The notes: a model not told the origin generated them from the letters alone. DNA of 46,031 nucleotides from Sulfurimonas sp. (GCA_030949825.1 JAUZSC010000023.1:1-46031), one strand, 5' to 3'. Counted from the stretch's first letter, positions 1-15,712 are shown. Made by a program: numbers and translations.

Positions 1-73
1 AGCTCGTATGTAAGTTTTTATAATTTTTTATCCTATACTTATTTTGAGTTTTCGTTAGAAGTAATATATCGGT

Positions 74-263
74 ACGAGCTAAGGCGGTGAAAACTAGCCT
101 GTGGGAAAGTCGGATAATTATACTTTAAATTTGAGTGGCGAGTGGATCAGTTTTTATTATTTCACTATTGCAATGGTGATAGAAAACTAGATCGGATTGA
201 ATCACGAGGCAAAGTTATGTGTAATATTATTGCTTAAAAGTCACATAGGAGTTTACTCCTATG
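74..263 (+). ncRNA. Candidate bridge RNA of the IS110 element
   Basis: The region upstream of the transposase folds into several stems. They are AGGC/GCCT (82-85 with 97-100); an outer stem 117-123 with 219-225 (7 pairs, one G-U); a bulged 10-pair stem 145-154 with 183-193, topped by 162-168 with 173-179 and loop TGCA; and a perfect 8-pair hairpin 244-251 with 256-263. The outer stem encloses a large internal loop whose 5' side contains GTGGCGA (135-141), identical to the last seven bases of the element before the CT core. That is the topology of the donor-binding loop of IS110 bridge RNAs. The limits of the RNA are guesses, and the target-binding loop was not resolved. Confidence 0.45.
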
Positions 264-298
264 CTAACGAACTCTCTTAAATAAATAGGAGGTTCACA

Positions 299-1297
299 GT
301 GTTGAATTGTATCGGAATTGATGTATCAAAAGCAACAATAAATGTTCATATATCTAAAAATAGCCAGGATTTGTTACTCGATAACAATCTAAAAAGTTTT
401 CGTTCTCTTTTTTCAAAGTTGAAGAAAATATATAAAAAAGAGATCGAAGATATTATATTTATATTTGAACCAACAGGAAGTTATTCAGAAGCATTGAGAA
501 AGTATTGTTCAGAGAAAAATATCAAGTGCTTTATCATAAATCCTAAGCAGTTTAGTAATTATGCTAAAGCATTAGGTGTTGAAGTGAAAAATGATATTGA
601 AGATGCTAGAGTTCTCTCTAAAGCTCTTCATTTAGCTAAAGATACACAAGTTAAAGTTCCTGTGTATAACGAGGATGTAGAGCAGATTAAGGAGTTAATG
701 AGTTTTTATAAGTTTACTAAAAAACAAACTGCTCAACAGAAGAATCATCTTGAAGCTTTAACAAGTAAAGATGGTGATAAATTTTCAATTAAAGAACTTA
801 AAAAATGTATTAAAGAATCACAAGAAAAAGAGCTTAGAATTATTGAACAAGTTCAAACTTTAATTGATTCTACAGATGAATACAGAATTGCATATGATAA
901 TATTATATCCATAAAAGGGGTTGGGCAAATCGGTGCGATTGTACTTCTTCATCTCTTTTTAAAATACCCAGAAGCTAACCAAAGACAAATTACTTCATTA
1001 GTTGGCTTAAATCCAATTTATAGACAATCAGGTACTTCAATTCAATCAGGATATAAGATAGCTAAAACAGGGGCAAAACTTTATAGAAGTATTATTTTTA
1101 TGTCAGTTCTTACAGCTGTTCAACATGATAAAAACTTTAAAGCTTTTTATGAACGTCTCAAGGCAAATGGGAAACATACAACCTCTGCTCAAATTGCCGT
1201 TATGAGAAAAATAATACTAACTGCTCATTCACTTTATAAAAACAACAAAAAATATGATGAGAATTTTAACACTAATCAGGCTGCTGTTATGGAATGA
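299..1297 (+). CDS. IS110-family transposase (RuvC-like DEDD recombinase)
   Basis: A 332-residue transposase. The N-terminal RuvC-like domain shows GIDVSK (D8), FEPTGSY (E57) and the DxxD pair in KNDIEDA (D99, D102), which together give the DEDD catalytic set. A helical linker follows (about 125-195). The C-terminal Transposase_20 domain contains the IKGVGQIGA helix-hairpin-helix and GLNP...QSGT, with a serine (S244) where the family has its catalytic nucleophile. The start is GTG at 299 with a perfect AGGAGG (287-292) six bases upstream. The enzyme would cut and exchange strands of element and target DNA, guided by the RNA of the leader. The frame is intact, so the element may be active. Confidence 0.93.
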   Translation: MLNCIGIDVSKATINVHISKNSQDLLLDNNLKSFRSLFSKLKKIYKKEIEDIIFIFEPTGSYSEALRKYCSEKNIKCFIINPKQFSNYAKALGVEVKNDIEDARVLSKALHLAKDTQVKVPVYNEDVEQIKELMSFYKFTKKQTAQQKNHLEALTSKDGDKFSIKELKKCIKESQEKELRIIEQVQTLIDSTDEYRIAYDNIISIKGVGQIGAIVLLHLFLKYPEANQRQITSLVGLNPIYRQSGTSIQSGYKIAKTGAKLYRSIIFMSVLTAVQHDKNFKAFYERLKANGKHTTSAQIAVMRKIILTAHSLYKNNKKYDENFNTNQAAVME

Positions 1298-1353
1298 TAT
1301 TCAAGTAAATTGTTACTATTGGTATCACTGTTACATAAATTTAAGCGTGGCGA

Positions 1354-1580
1354 CTCGAATGTTCTTTCCCTCTAGTATGGATGCATTGGCACAAGAGAGT
1401 AAACATTTAACACCTGTGCTATTAGCACAAAGATTAGCTACTTTAAAACGCACTGACATAGAACTTTATGTTAATCATATCAAGCCATTGTATCTTGAAG
1501 AAATCACAAAAGAACTCGAAGATCTGTGCTCAAAATGGAGTCCAAAAATTCTAAAAGATGGGGAAATTATAAAGTTCTAA
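1354..1580 (+). pseudogene. 3' remnant of a cyclic-nucleotide phosphodiesterase gene (metallo-beta-lactamase fold), cut by the IS
   Basis: From the CT core onward the sequence reads L-E-C-S-F-P-S-S-M-D-A-L-A if one T is added to the T3 run at 1365-1367. It then continues in frame as HLTPVLLAQRL, YVNHIKPLYL and LKDGEIIKF to a stop at 1580. ExSFP followed by HLTP, NHIKP and LKDG is how I recall the C-terminus of class II 3',5'-cyclic-nucleotide phosphodiesterases of Campylobacterota. The metal-binding N-terminal part would lie left of the window, beyond the IS. The family call is from memory of a short tail and is moderate; that it is the 3' end of an interrupted gene is better supported. Confidence 0.5.
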
Positions 1581-1589
1581 GAAAAACCC

Positions 1590-1618
1590 TTGACATACGA
1601 AATATTAAGAGCTATAAT
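1590..1618 (+). promoter_or_regulatory. Consensus sigma-70 promoter of the tRNA cluster
   Basis: TTGACA (1590-1595) and TATAAT (1613-1618) are separated by exactly 17 bases. The expected start of transcription is near 1625, about 11 bases before tRNA-Thr. Such a perfect -35 box is unusual in Campylobacterota and suits a highly expressed stable-RNA operon that may read on into tuf. Confidence 0.85.
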
Positions 1619-1635
1619 TCTGACTCAATTTAACT

Positions 1636-1712
1636 GCCGACATAGCTCAGTTGGCTAGAGCAGCTGATTTGTAATCAGCAGGCCCGAGGTTCGAATCCTC
1701 GTGTCGGCACCA
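1636..1712 (+). tRNA. tRNA-Thr (anticodon TGT)
   Basis: A full cloverleaf: acceptor GCCGACA/TGTCGGC, anticodon stem CTGAT/ATCAG with loop TTGTAAT, T arm with GGTTCGAATCC, discriminator A and an encoded CCA (1710-1712). First gene of the cluster, 17 bases after the promoter -10 box. Confidence 0.97.
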
Positions 1713-1759
1713 TTAAATTTGAAATATTAGAAACAGTGTTAGACCAAATTTTATTATAC

Positions 1760-1844
1760 GGTGGGATAGTCAAGTGGCCAACGACGGCAGACTGTAAATC
1801 TGCTCCCTATGGGTTCAGAGGTTCGACTCCTCTTCCCACCACCA
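1760..1844 (+). tRNA. tRNA-Tyr (anticodon GTA)
   Basis: An 85-base class II tRNA with acceptor GGTGGGA/TCCCACC, an anticodon loop containing GTA, a long variable arm around CTCCCTATGGG, T arm GGTTCGACTCC and encoded CCA at 1842-1844. Confidence 0.97.
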
Positions 1845-1855
1845 TCAATGAAGCT

Positions 1856-1931
<76 letters not shown>

Positions 1932-2061
1932 TTGAAACCTATAAATTTTGGAAGCTGAAGTATATTATTTATCCTTTACTTCTTTAATAAATCTAATCAC
2001 AAAGCTAATACTATTGTTAAAAAAAGAATTATTCAATTATTGCTTCTATATTATCTCTATT

Positions 2062-2136
2062 GCTGTCGTGGCTCAGGGGTAGAGCACTTGCTTGGTAAGT
2101 AAGAGGCCGTGGGTTCAAATCCCACCGTCAGCACCA
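2062..2136 (+). tRNA. tRNA-Thr (anticodon GGT)
   Basis: A cloverleaf with anticodon loop TTGGTAA (GGT), T arm GGGTTCAAATCCC and encoded CCA at 2134-2136. The acceptor pairs GCTGTCG with CGTCAGC, leaving a T-T mismatch at the fifth pair. The anticodon stem has one G-T pair. It is the last tRNA before tuf. Confidence 0.94.
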
Positions 2137-2137
2137 C

Positions 2138-2176
2138 CTAAAGCTACAAAAAGTAAACTTTTCGAGAAAGCTTTAG
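2138..2176 (+). other. Hairpin downstream of tRNA-Thr(GGT)
   Basis: CTAAAGCT (2138-2145) pairs with AGCTTTAG (2169-2176), and inside it AAAAGT (2149-2154) pairs with ACTTTT (2157-2162). It begins two bases after the tRNA CCA. No T tract follows, so a processing or pause structure is more likely than a strong terminator. Confidence 0.55.
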
Positions 2177-2208
2177 AATGTTTAAGCAATAATTGAATGA
2201 TTTTTGGA

Positions 2209-2214
2209 TATAAT
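2209..2214 (+). promoter_or_regulatory. Probable tuf promoter (-10 box)
   Basis: TATAAT preceded by a T-rich stretch (TTTTTGGA), the usual Campylobacterota pattern. Transcription would begin about 25 bases before the tuf start codon. The upstream region overlaps the right arm of the inverted repeat at 2184-2198. Confidence 0.65.
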
Positions 2215-2248
2215 TCCATTTCAATTCACACATTAATAGGAGAACACT

Positions 2249-3448
2249 ATGGCAAAAGAAAAATTTCAACGCAATAAACCGCATGTTAATATCGGTACTA
2301 TTGGACACGTTGACCACGGTAAAACAACACTAACAGCAGCAATTACAGCAGTACTTGCAGTAACTAACGGTGCAGAGCTAATGGATTACGATGCGATCGA
2401 TAATGCACCAGAAGAAAGAGAACGTGGTATTACTATTGCCACTTCACATGTTGAGTATGAGACAGATAATCGTCACTATGCGCATGTTGATTGTCCAGGT
2501 CACGCCGATTATGTTAAGAACATGATTACTGGTGCTGCTCAAATGGATGGTGCTATTTTAGTTGTTTCTGCAGCTGATGGTCCAATGCCACAAACTCGTG
2601 AGCACATTCTTCTTTCTAAGCAAGTTGGTGTTCCTTATTTAGTTGTATTCATGAACAAAGAAGATATGGTTGATGATGAAGAACTATTAGAACTAGTTGA
2701 AATGGAAATCCGTGAACTTTTAGATATGTACGAATTCCCAGGTGATGATACTCCAATCACAACTGGTTCAGCTCTTAAAGCTCTTGAAGAAGCGAAAACC
2801 GGTGCTCTTGGTGAGTGGTCAGATAAAATTAAAGCACTTATGGTTACTGTAGATGAGTGGATTCCAGAACCAGTTCGTGAAACTGATAAAGATTTCCTTA
2901 TGCCAGTTGAAGATGTTTTCTCTATCTCAGGTCGTGGTACAGTTGTTACTGGACGAATCGAGCGTGGTACTGTTAAAATCGGTGAAGAAATAGAAATTAT
3001 TGGTATCCGTGATACTCAAAAAACTACTGTTACTGGTATCGAAATGTTCCGTAAAGAAATGGATGAGGGTGTTGCAGGTGATAACTGTGGTGTTCTAGTT
3101 CGTGGTATTGGTAAAGAAGATGTTGAGCGTGGTCAAGTACTATGTAAGCCGGGTACAATTACTCCACATACAACTTTTACTGCAGAAATTTATGTTCTAA
3201 GTAAAGATGAAGGTGGACGTCATACTCCATTCTTTAACGGTTACCGTCCTCAGTTTTATGTTCGTACTACTGATGTTACAGGTGCAATCACTTTACCAGA
3301 AGGTACAGAGATGGTTATGCCAGGTGATAATGTAAGTATTACTGCTGAACTAATTCACCCAATTGCAATGGAACAAGGTACTAATTTCGCTATCCGTGAG
3401 GGTGGTAGAACTGTTGGTGCTGGTGTTGTTGCTGAGATCATTAAATAA
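2249..3448 (+). CDS. tuf: Elongation factor Tu
   Basis: EF-Tu, 399 residues. It is the GTPase that carries aminoacyl-tRNA to the ribosomal A site. The G1 motif GHVDHGKT is near residue 19, the effector-loop region RERGITI is near 58, DCPGH (G3) is near 81 and the G4 motif NKED is near 136. Beta-barrel domains II and III follow, with the conserved [18 protein letters not shown]. The ATG at 2249 has AGGAG at 2237-2241. It heads the rpmG-secE-nusG-ribosomal cluster rather than following fusA, an order typical of Campylobacterota. It is probably transcribed from its own promoter and by read-through from the tRNA genes. No anomalies are seen. Confidence 0.99.
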   Translation: MAKEKFQRNKPHVNIGTIGHVDHGKTTLTAAITAVLAVTNGAELMDYDAIDNAPEERERGITIATSHVEYETDNRHYAHVDCPGHADYVKNMITGAAQMDGAILVVSAADGPMPQTREHILLSKQVGVPYLVVFMNKEDMVDDEELLELVEMEIRELLDMYEFPGDDTPITTGSALKALEEAKTGALGEWSDKIKALMVTVDEWIPEPVRETDKDFLMPVEDVFSISGRGTVVTGRIERGTVKIGEEIEIIGIRDTQKTTVTGIEMFRKEMDEGVAGDNCGVLVRGIGKEDVERGQVLCKPGTITPHTTFTAEIYVLSKDEGGRHTPFFNGYRPQFYVRTTDVTGAITLPEGTEMVMPGDNVSITAELIHPIAMEQGTNFAIREGGRTVGAGVVAEIIK

Positions 3449-3491
3449 ATCGTTTTTGCGATTTGTTTAATCTTTATAAAGGTAAAATAAT

Positions 3492-3644
3492 ATGAGAGAA
3501 GCGATTCACTTAGGTTGTGAGAAATGTACACGACGTAATTATCACACAACAAAGAATAAAAAAATTCATACTGAAAAATTTTCAGTAAGAAAATATTGTA
3601 AGTTCTGTAGAGAACATACAACTCATAAAGAAATGAAGCTGTAG
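3492..3644 (+). CDS. rpmG: Ribosomal protein L33 (bL33)
   Basis: A 50-residue protein, MREAIHLGCEKCTRRNYHTT..., of the large subunit near the E site. Two Cys pairs (CEKC at 9-12 and CKFC at 36-39) form the zinc-ribbon (C+) version of L33. It sits 43 bases after tuf in the canonical tuf-rpmG-trnW-secE order, with AAAGGTAAA as a modest ribosome binding site. Confidence 0.96.
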   Translation: MREAIHLGCEKCTRRNYHTTKNKKIHTEKFSVRKYCKFCREHTTHKEMKL

Positions 3645-3668
3645 GAATACAGTTTCTCTTTTGAGAGT

Positions 3669-3685
3669 AGGGATTTATCCCTTTT
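3669..3685 (+). terminator. Small hairpin plus T4 after rpmG
   Basis: AGGGA (3669-3673) pairs with TCCCT (3678-3682), and the run ends in four Ts just before tRNA-Trp. The stem is only five pairs and the operon continues, so it is at most a partial terminator or a processing signal. Confidence 0.3.
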
Positions 3686-3761
3686 AGGCGCATAGCTCCA
3701 ATGGTAGAGCACCGGATTCCAAATCCGGGTGTTGCGGGTTCGAGTCCCCCTGTGCCTGCCA
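3686..3761 (+). tRNA. tRNA-Trp (anticodon CCA)
   Basis: Acceptor AGGCGCA/TGTGCCT (one G-T pair), anticodon stem CGGAT/ATCCG with loop TCCAAAT region reading CCA, T arm GGGTTCGAGTCCC, discriminator G and encoded CCA at 3759-3761. It is embedded between rpmG and secE, as in many bacteria. Confidence 0.97.
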
Positions 3762-3794
3762 CATTTATTATTAGTAAGTCCTTTGGGATTTATT

Positions 3795-3800
3795 TATAAT
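3795..3800 (+). promoter_or_regulatory. Possible promoter in front of secE
   Basis: TATAAT in an A/T-rich context 31 bases before the secE start codon, with no clear -35 box. It could provide an internal promoter for secE-nusG-rplK. Such boxes occur by chance in AT-rich DNA. Confidence 0.35.
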
Positions 3801-3831
3801 CAATGAACTATTGACATCAGGAAAGATATAA

Positions 3832-4011
3832 ATGAATATAAATACACATATCAGAAATGCAAAAGCAGAATTAACTAAGGTTATCTTTCCAACGAAAGGT
3901 CAAGTCAAGCAAGCATACATCGCGGTTATGATTGTTGTTGCAGTAATAGCTGCATTTTTAGCTTTAGTTGACTTGTTTATGTCATCAGTTATGTCGGCAA
4001 TTTTAGGTTAA
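3832..4011 (+). CDS. secE: Preprotein translocase subunit SecE
   Basis: A 59-residue inner-membrane protein that clamps the SecY channel. The N-terminal amphipathic part contains AELTKVIFPTKGQVKQ, the typical SecE cytoplasmic helix with the conserved W/F-P-T/S motif. It is followed by one membrane span (about 29-48, AYIAVMIVVAVIAAFLALVDLF). This is the short single-span form. The ATG at 3832 follows CAGGAAAG. It sits nine bases ahead of nusG, the near-universal secE-nusG pair. Confidence 0.95.
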   Translation: MNINTHIRNAKAELTKVIFPTKGQVKQAYIAVMIVVAVIAAFLALVDLFMSSVMSAILG

Positions 4012-4020
4012 GGGGAAAGT

Positions 4021-4548
4021 ATGGCTCATCAATGGTACTCTATTCAAACATACGGAAACGATAGACTTGTAAGAGACGCTATCTTTAATATGATTGAAGA
4101 ATATAAATTACAAGATTTTATTGAAGAAGTTATTGTTCCAACTGAAGATGTTATTGAAGTAAAAGAAGGTAAGAAAAAAGTAACTGAGAGATCTTTATAC
4201 TCTGGTTATGTTTTTGCAAAAATCGACTTAACTACAAATGTACAACATATGATTCAATCTTTACCAAAAGTGTCTGGATTCATTGGTGAGGCTAATGTCC
4301 CAACACCTCTTAGTGAACATGATATTAATGTTATCTTGGATCGTGTAAATAATCGTGCGGCACCAAAACCAAAAGTATTTTTTGATAATGGTGAAACAGT
4401 TCGTATTGTTGAAGGACCATTCGCAAACTTTACAGGAACAGTTGATGAGTACGATTTAGAACACGGTACTCTTAAGCTGAATGTTTCAATATTTGGTAGA
4501 GCAACTCCGGTTGATATATCATATACACAAGTCGAAAAAATAATTTAA
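4021..4548 (+). CDS. nusG: Transcription termination/antitermination factor NusG
   Basis: NusG, 175 residues. It binds the beta' clamp helices of RNA polymerase to suppress pausing and links polymerase to Rho or the ribosome. The NGN domain begins [10 protein letters not shown] and holds [12 protein letters not shown] and [15 protein letters not shown] linker leads to the KOW domain near residues 120-150 ([22 protein letters not shown]). The start has GGGGAAAG upstream. The next gene, rplK, begins 19 bases later. Confidence 0.98.
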   Translation: MAHQWYSIQTYGNDRLVRDAIFNMIEEYKLQDFIEEVIVPTEDVIEVKEGKKKVTERSLYSGYVFAKIDLTTNVQHMIQSLPKVSGFIGEANVPTPLSEHDINVILDRVNNRAAPKPKVFFDNGETVRIVEGPFANFTGTVDEYDLEHGTLKLNVSIFGRATPVDISYTQVEKII

Positions 4549-4567
4549 CTCAAACAAAGGAATTACA

Positions 4568-4993
4568 ATGGCAAAAAAAGTTATGGATTACATCAAATTA
4601 CATATTGACGCTGGTAAAGCAAACCCTGCTCCTCCAGTAGGACCAGCTCTAGGACAACGTGGTGTTAACATCATGGAATTTACTAAAGCATTTAATGAAA
4701 AAACAAAAGATAAAATGGGTTTCAAAGTACCTGTTGTTATTACTGTTTATACAGATAGAAGTTTTACTTTTATTACAAAACAACCACCAGCATCTGCTCT
4801 TTTAATGAAGGCTGCCGGACTTAAAAAAGGTACTGATAATCCACTAACTAACAAAGTTGGAAAAATTACTCGTGCTCAATTAATGGAAGTTGTTGATGCA
4901 AAAATCGCTGATTTAAATACTGACGATAAAGATATGGCAGCTAATACTTTAGCTGGTACAGCTCGTTCAATGGGTATCGAAATAGTAGACTAG
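4568..4993 (+). CDS. rplK: Ribosomal protein L11 (uL11)
   Basis: A 141-residue L11 protein that organises the GTPase-associated centre of 23S rRNA and is needed for the stringent response. The N-terminal domain has the proline-rich [19 protein letters not shown] hinge (about 21-39). The C-terminal rRNA-binding domain runs from about 75 to the end ([29 protein letters not shown]). Ribosome binding site AAAGGAA. It is co-transcribed with nusG and rplA. Confidence 0.98.
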   Translation: MAKKVMDYIKLHIDAGKANPAPPVGPALGQRGVNIMEFTKAFNEKTKDKMGFKVPVVITVYTDRSFTFITKQPPASALLMKAAGLKKGTDNPLTNKVGKITRAQLMEVVDAKIADLNTDDKDMAANTLAGTARSMGIEIVD

Positions 4994-5019
4994 CTAGAAT
5001 CACTCTCTAAAAATCAAGA

Positions 5020-5042
5020 CCACATGATTTAAAACGATGTGG
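5020..5042 (+). promoter_or_regulatory. Hairpin in the rplK-rplA spacer
   Basis: CCACAT (5020-5025) pairs with ATGTGG (5037-5042) across an 11-base A/T-rich loop, ending 12 bases before the rplA ribosome binding site. A translational control role for L1 is possible by analogy with other bacteria, but no L1-site consensus was recognised. Confidence 0.35.
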
Positions 5043-5068
5043 AAGAATTACATTAAGGAAATTTGAAA

Positions 5069-5761
5069 ATGAGTAAAAGATATAAATCATTATTAGAAAA
5101 AATAGATAATACTAAAAGATATACAGTAGCTGAGTCAGCTGCTATGATGGACACATTAAAAAGTGCAAAATTCGACGAAACAGTTGAAATTGCTATGAAC
5201 TTAAATGTTGATCCAAGACACGCTGACCAAATGGTTCGTGGTGCGATTGTACTTCCAAATGGAACTGGTAAAACAGTTCGTGTTGCAGTATTTGCTAAAG
5301 GTGTTAAAGCTGATGAAGCTAAGGCCGCTGGTGCTGATATCGTTGGTACTGACGATTTAGTTGCAGATATTAAAGCTGGAATCTTCAATTTTGATGTAGT
5401 TGTTGCTGCTCCTGATTGTATGGGACTTGTTGGTCAAATAGGTCGTATTTTAGGACCAAAAGGTTTAATGCCTAATCCTAAAACTGGTACAGTGACTCCA
5501 GATGTTGCAAATGCAGTTAAAAATGTTAAAGGCGGTCAAGTTGCGTTTAGAGTTGATAAAAAAGGTAATATTCATGCCGGTATAGGTAAAGCAAGTTTTA
5601 CTACAGATAAATTAGCTGAGAATATTACAGCTTTTGTAACTGCAATTAACAAACAAAAACCAGCTTCTGCAAAAGGTCGTTTCATTACAAATGCAGCTCT
5701 AAGTTTAACTATGAGCCCATCTGTAAGATTTGACTTATCTGAATTAGCAGATATTAAGTAA
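5069..5761 (+). CDS. rplA: Ribosomal protein L1 (uL1)
   Basis: A 230-residue protein of the L1 stalk. I use the ATG at 5069 ([13 protein letters not shown]) rather than the in-frame TTG six bases earlier, because AAGGAA (5055-5060) is correctly spaced from it and the protein then matches the usual N-terminus. Domain I/II signatures include [39 protein letters not shown] and the C-terminal FDLSELA. In E. coli, L1 also represses its own operon mRNA. Confidence 0.98.
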   Translation: MSKRYKSLLEKIDNTKRYTVAESAAMMDTLKSAKFDETVEIAMNLNVDPRHADQMVRGAIVLPNGTGKTVRVAVFAKGVKADEAKAAGADIVGTDDLVADIKAGIFNFDVVVAAPDCMGLVGQIGRILGPKGLMPNPKTGTVTPDVANAVKNVKGGQVAFRVDKKGNIHAGIGKASFTTDKLAENITAFVTAINKQKPASAKGRFITNAALSLTMSPSVRFDLSELADIK

Positions 5762-5766
5762 TTTTT

Positions 5767-5826
5767 AGTGCTTTAATTTTTATTAAGGCACTCTAAAGTT
5801 ACTAAAGATTCACTTCAGTAGTAACT
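5767..5826 (+). promoter_or_regulatory. Structured leader between rplA and rplJ (L10-leader candidate)
   Basis: Two consecutive hairpins are present: 5767-5777 with 5782-5792 (11 pairs, one G-U, T4 loop) and AGTTACT (5797-5803) with AGTAACT (5820-5826). The 145-base spacer is long for this tight operon. In other bacteria the rplJ leader binds the L10-L7/L12 complex for autoregulation. That link here is an inference from position, since no kink-turn was identified. Confidence 0.4.
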
Positions 5827-5906
5827 GCATTTTATGGACTAAAGATATAGGAGTGTTTTATAAATACTTAATTTCCTATTGAAGATTGTCTAAAAGGAGA
5901 AAATTT

Positions 5907-6395
5907 ATGACAAAAACACAAAAAGCTGAAATTATTGAAGTACTTACTTCTGAATTTAAAGATGCAGGAGCCGTAGTTCTATGTGACTACAAAGGTTTAG
6001 GCGTTTCAGATTTAGAAGAATTAAGATCAATGGCTCGCGCTAAAGATACAAAAGTTCAAGTTGTTAAAAATACTTTAGCAACTATCGCACTTAAAAATGT
6101 TGATTTAGAAGGTATCGTGATTAAAGATACAAATATTTTTGTTTGGGGTGAAGATTCTGTTGCTACTTCTAAAGTAGTATCTGAATTCGCTAAAAAGAAC
6201 GAATTATTTGTAATTAAATCTGCATATATCGACCGTGAAGCTGCTGACACTGCTAAAGTTGAAGCATTCGCTAAACTTCCAGGACGCGACGAGTTACTTG
6301 GTATGCTTGCTGCTACTTGGATGGCTCCTGTTGCTAACTTTACAATCGGGCTTGAAGCACTTCGTGCTAAAAAAGAAGAAGAATCTGCTGCATAA
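5907..6395 (+). CDS. rplJ: Ribosomal protein L10 (uL10)
   Basis: A 162-residue protein forming the base of the ribosomal stalk to which L7/L12 dimers attach. The ATG at 5907 (MTKTQKAEIIEVLTSEFKDA) is preferred over an in-frame TTG 21 bases upstream, because AAGGAGA (5894-5900) lies six bases before it. VVLCDYKGLGVSDLEELR and the KVVKNTLA-like VQVVKNTLATIAL are characteristic. The C-terminal helix (NFTIGLEALRAKKEEESA) anchors L7/L12, encoded next. Confidence 0.97.
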   Translation: MTKTQKAEIIEVLTSEFKDAGAVVLCDYKGLGVSDLEELRSMARAKDTKVQVVKNTLATIALKNVDLEGIVIKDTNIFVWGEDSVATSKVVSEFAKKNELFVIKSAYIDREAADTAKVEAFAKLPGRDELLGMLAATWMAPVANFTIGLEALRAKKEEESAA

Positions 6396-6429
6396 GCAGT
6401 TAACATTTTAAATAATTAAAGGATTACAC

Positions 6430-6801
6430 ATGGCTGTAACAAAAGAAGACGTATTAGAATTTATCTCAGGACTTTCAGTATTAGAACTTTCTGAATTAGT
6501 AAAAGAATTTGAAGAAAAATTTCAAGTATCTGCACAACCTGTTGCTGTAGCTGGTGGAGCTGCTGCTGGCGGTGAAGCTGCTGCTGAGAAAACTGAATTT
6601 GATGTTGTATTAACTGATGTTGGTGCTAAGAAAATTGGTGTTATTAAAGCTGTTCGTGCTCTTACTGGTCTTGGACTTAAAGAAGCAAAAGAAGCATGTG
6701 AAGGTCTACCGTCTACAATTAAAGAAGCTGTAGATAAAGATGCTGCTGAAGAAGCTAAGAAAGCTTTAGAAGAAGCTGGTGCAACTGTAGAAGTTAAGTA
6801 A
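6430..6801 (+). CDS. rplL: Ribosomal protein L7/L12 (bL12)
   Basis: A 123-residue stalk protein that recruits translational GTPases. It has an N-terminal dimerisation domain (about 1-35, [24 protein letters not shown]) and an Ala/Gly-rich hinge (about 40-55). The compact C-terminal domain holds [23 protein letters not shown] and its factor-binding helices. ATG 6430 follows AAAGGATT. It is the last ribosomal gene before a double hairpin and rpoB. Confidence 0.98.
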   Translation: MAVTKEDVLEFISGLSVLELSELVKEFEEKFQVSAQPVAVAGGAAAGGEAAAEKTEFDVVLTDVGAKKIGVIKAVRALTGLGLKEAKEACEGLPSTIKEAVDKDAAEEAKKALEEAGATVEVK

Positions 6802-6817
6802 TCTTAACAGACTATAT

Positions 6818-6846
6818 TTAAGAAAAGACCTTGGGTCTTTTCTTAA
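6818..6846 (+). terminator. Attenuator-type hairpin between rplL and rpoB
   Basis: A perfect 13-base-pair stem (6818-6830 with 6834-6846) closes a TTG loop. The T-rich 3' arm and its position 17 bases after rplL resemble the rplL-rpoB attenuator of E. coli, which lets only part of transcription pass into rpoBC. Read-through must occur, as rpoB has no obvious strong promoter of its own. Confidence 0.7.
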
Positions 6847-6861
6847 GCATCCTTTTATACT

Positions 6862-6905
6862 GGGCGCTTTTACAAGGAGATTAAAGTCTCTTTGTAAAAG
6901 TGCCC
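6862..6905 (+). promoter_or_regulatory. Long hairpin before rpoB, possible RNase III site
   Basis: A 19-base-pair stem (6862-6880 with 6887-6905) with two G-U pairs closes a 6-base loop. It lies 15 bases after the attenuator-like hairpin. In E. coli the same interval holds an RNase III cleavage site, and the length of this stem would suit that enzyme. Processing is inferred, not shown. Confidence 0.6.
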
Positions 6906-6995
6906 TTATGTCGTTTATATACACTATGAAAATCAGCTCTTGATAGAGCCTTAAATAATCATTCAAGGACGCTTGAATTGATACTAATTACTTAG

Positions 6996-15666
<8,671 letters not shown>

Positions 15667-15685
15667 ATAAAATTCTTCTATCTTC

Positions 15686-15712
15686 TTACTCTTGCGTAAA
15701 ACGCAGGAGTAA
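15686..15712 (+). terminator. Hairpin after rpoC
   Basis: TTACTCTTGCGT pairs with ACGCAGGAGTAA over an AAA loop (12 pairs, one G-U), 19 bases after the rpoC stop. Only three Ts follow, so termination may be partial. It separates rpoBC from the rpsL-rpsG-fusA segment. Confidence 0.5.

Larger units (their letters stand above)
1..1355 (+). mobile_element. IS110-group insertion sequence, left end possibly outside the window
   Basis: The element consists of at least 298 bases of non-coding, structured left part, one DEDD transposase gene (299-1297), and a short right part of about 56 bases. The long leader and short tail fit the IS110 group rather than IS1111, which carries its long non-coding part downstream. 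I place the right boundary at a CT core (1354-1355), because the bases after it resume a phosphodiesterase reading frame and the seven bases before it (1347-1353, GTGGCGA) recur in the leader RNA at 135-141. No terminal inverted repeats are seen, as expected for this family. The left boundary cannot be fixed because the flanking gene lies off the window. Confidence 0.75.
2031..2198. repeat. Perfect 15-bp inverted repeat bracketing tRNA-Thr(GGT)
   Basis: ATTCAATTATTGCTT (2031-2045) is the exact reverse complement of 2184-2198. The arms enclose the whole tRNA gene plus a small hairpin. In RNA they could close a long stem around the tRNA. In DNA the right arm covers the expected -35 region of the tuf promoter. 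No function is assigned. Confidence 0.8.

Noticed and set aside
1..80. AGCTCGT (1-7) and ACGAGCT (74-80) as terminal inverted repeats of the IS
   Set aside because: Both lie on the same side of the transposase and IS110-group elements lack terminal inverted repeats; at most they form an RNA stem.
103..109. GGGAAAG in the leader RNA as a target guide, complementary to 1364-1370
   Set aside because: The match is about ten bases from the inferred CT core, whereas target guides abut the core, and a seven-base match somewhere in this region is not rare.
3355..3762. A 135-codon frame on the minus strand
   Set aside because: It lies antisense to the end of tuf, rpmG and tRNA-Trp and begins with the usual false peptide read from a tRNA gene.
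6766..6966. A 66-codon minus-strand frame between rplL and rpoB
   Set aside because: It is composed of the two hairpins and the end of rplL read antisense; no ribosome binding site or recognisable protein features.
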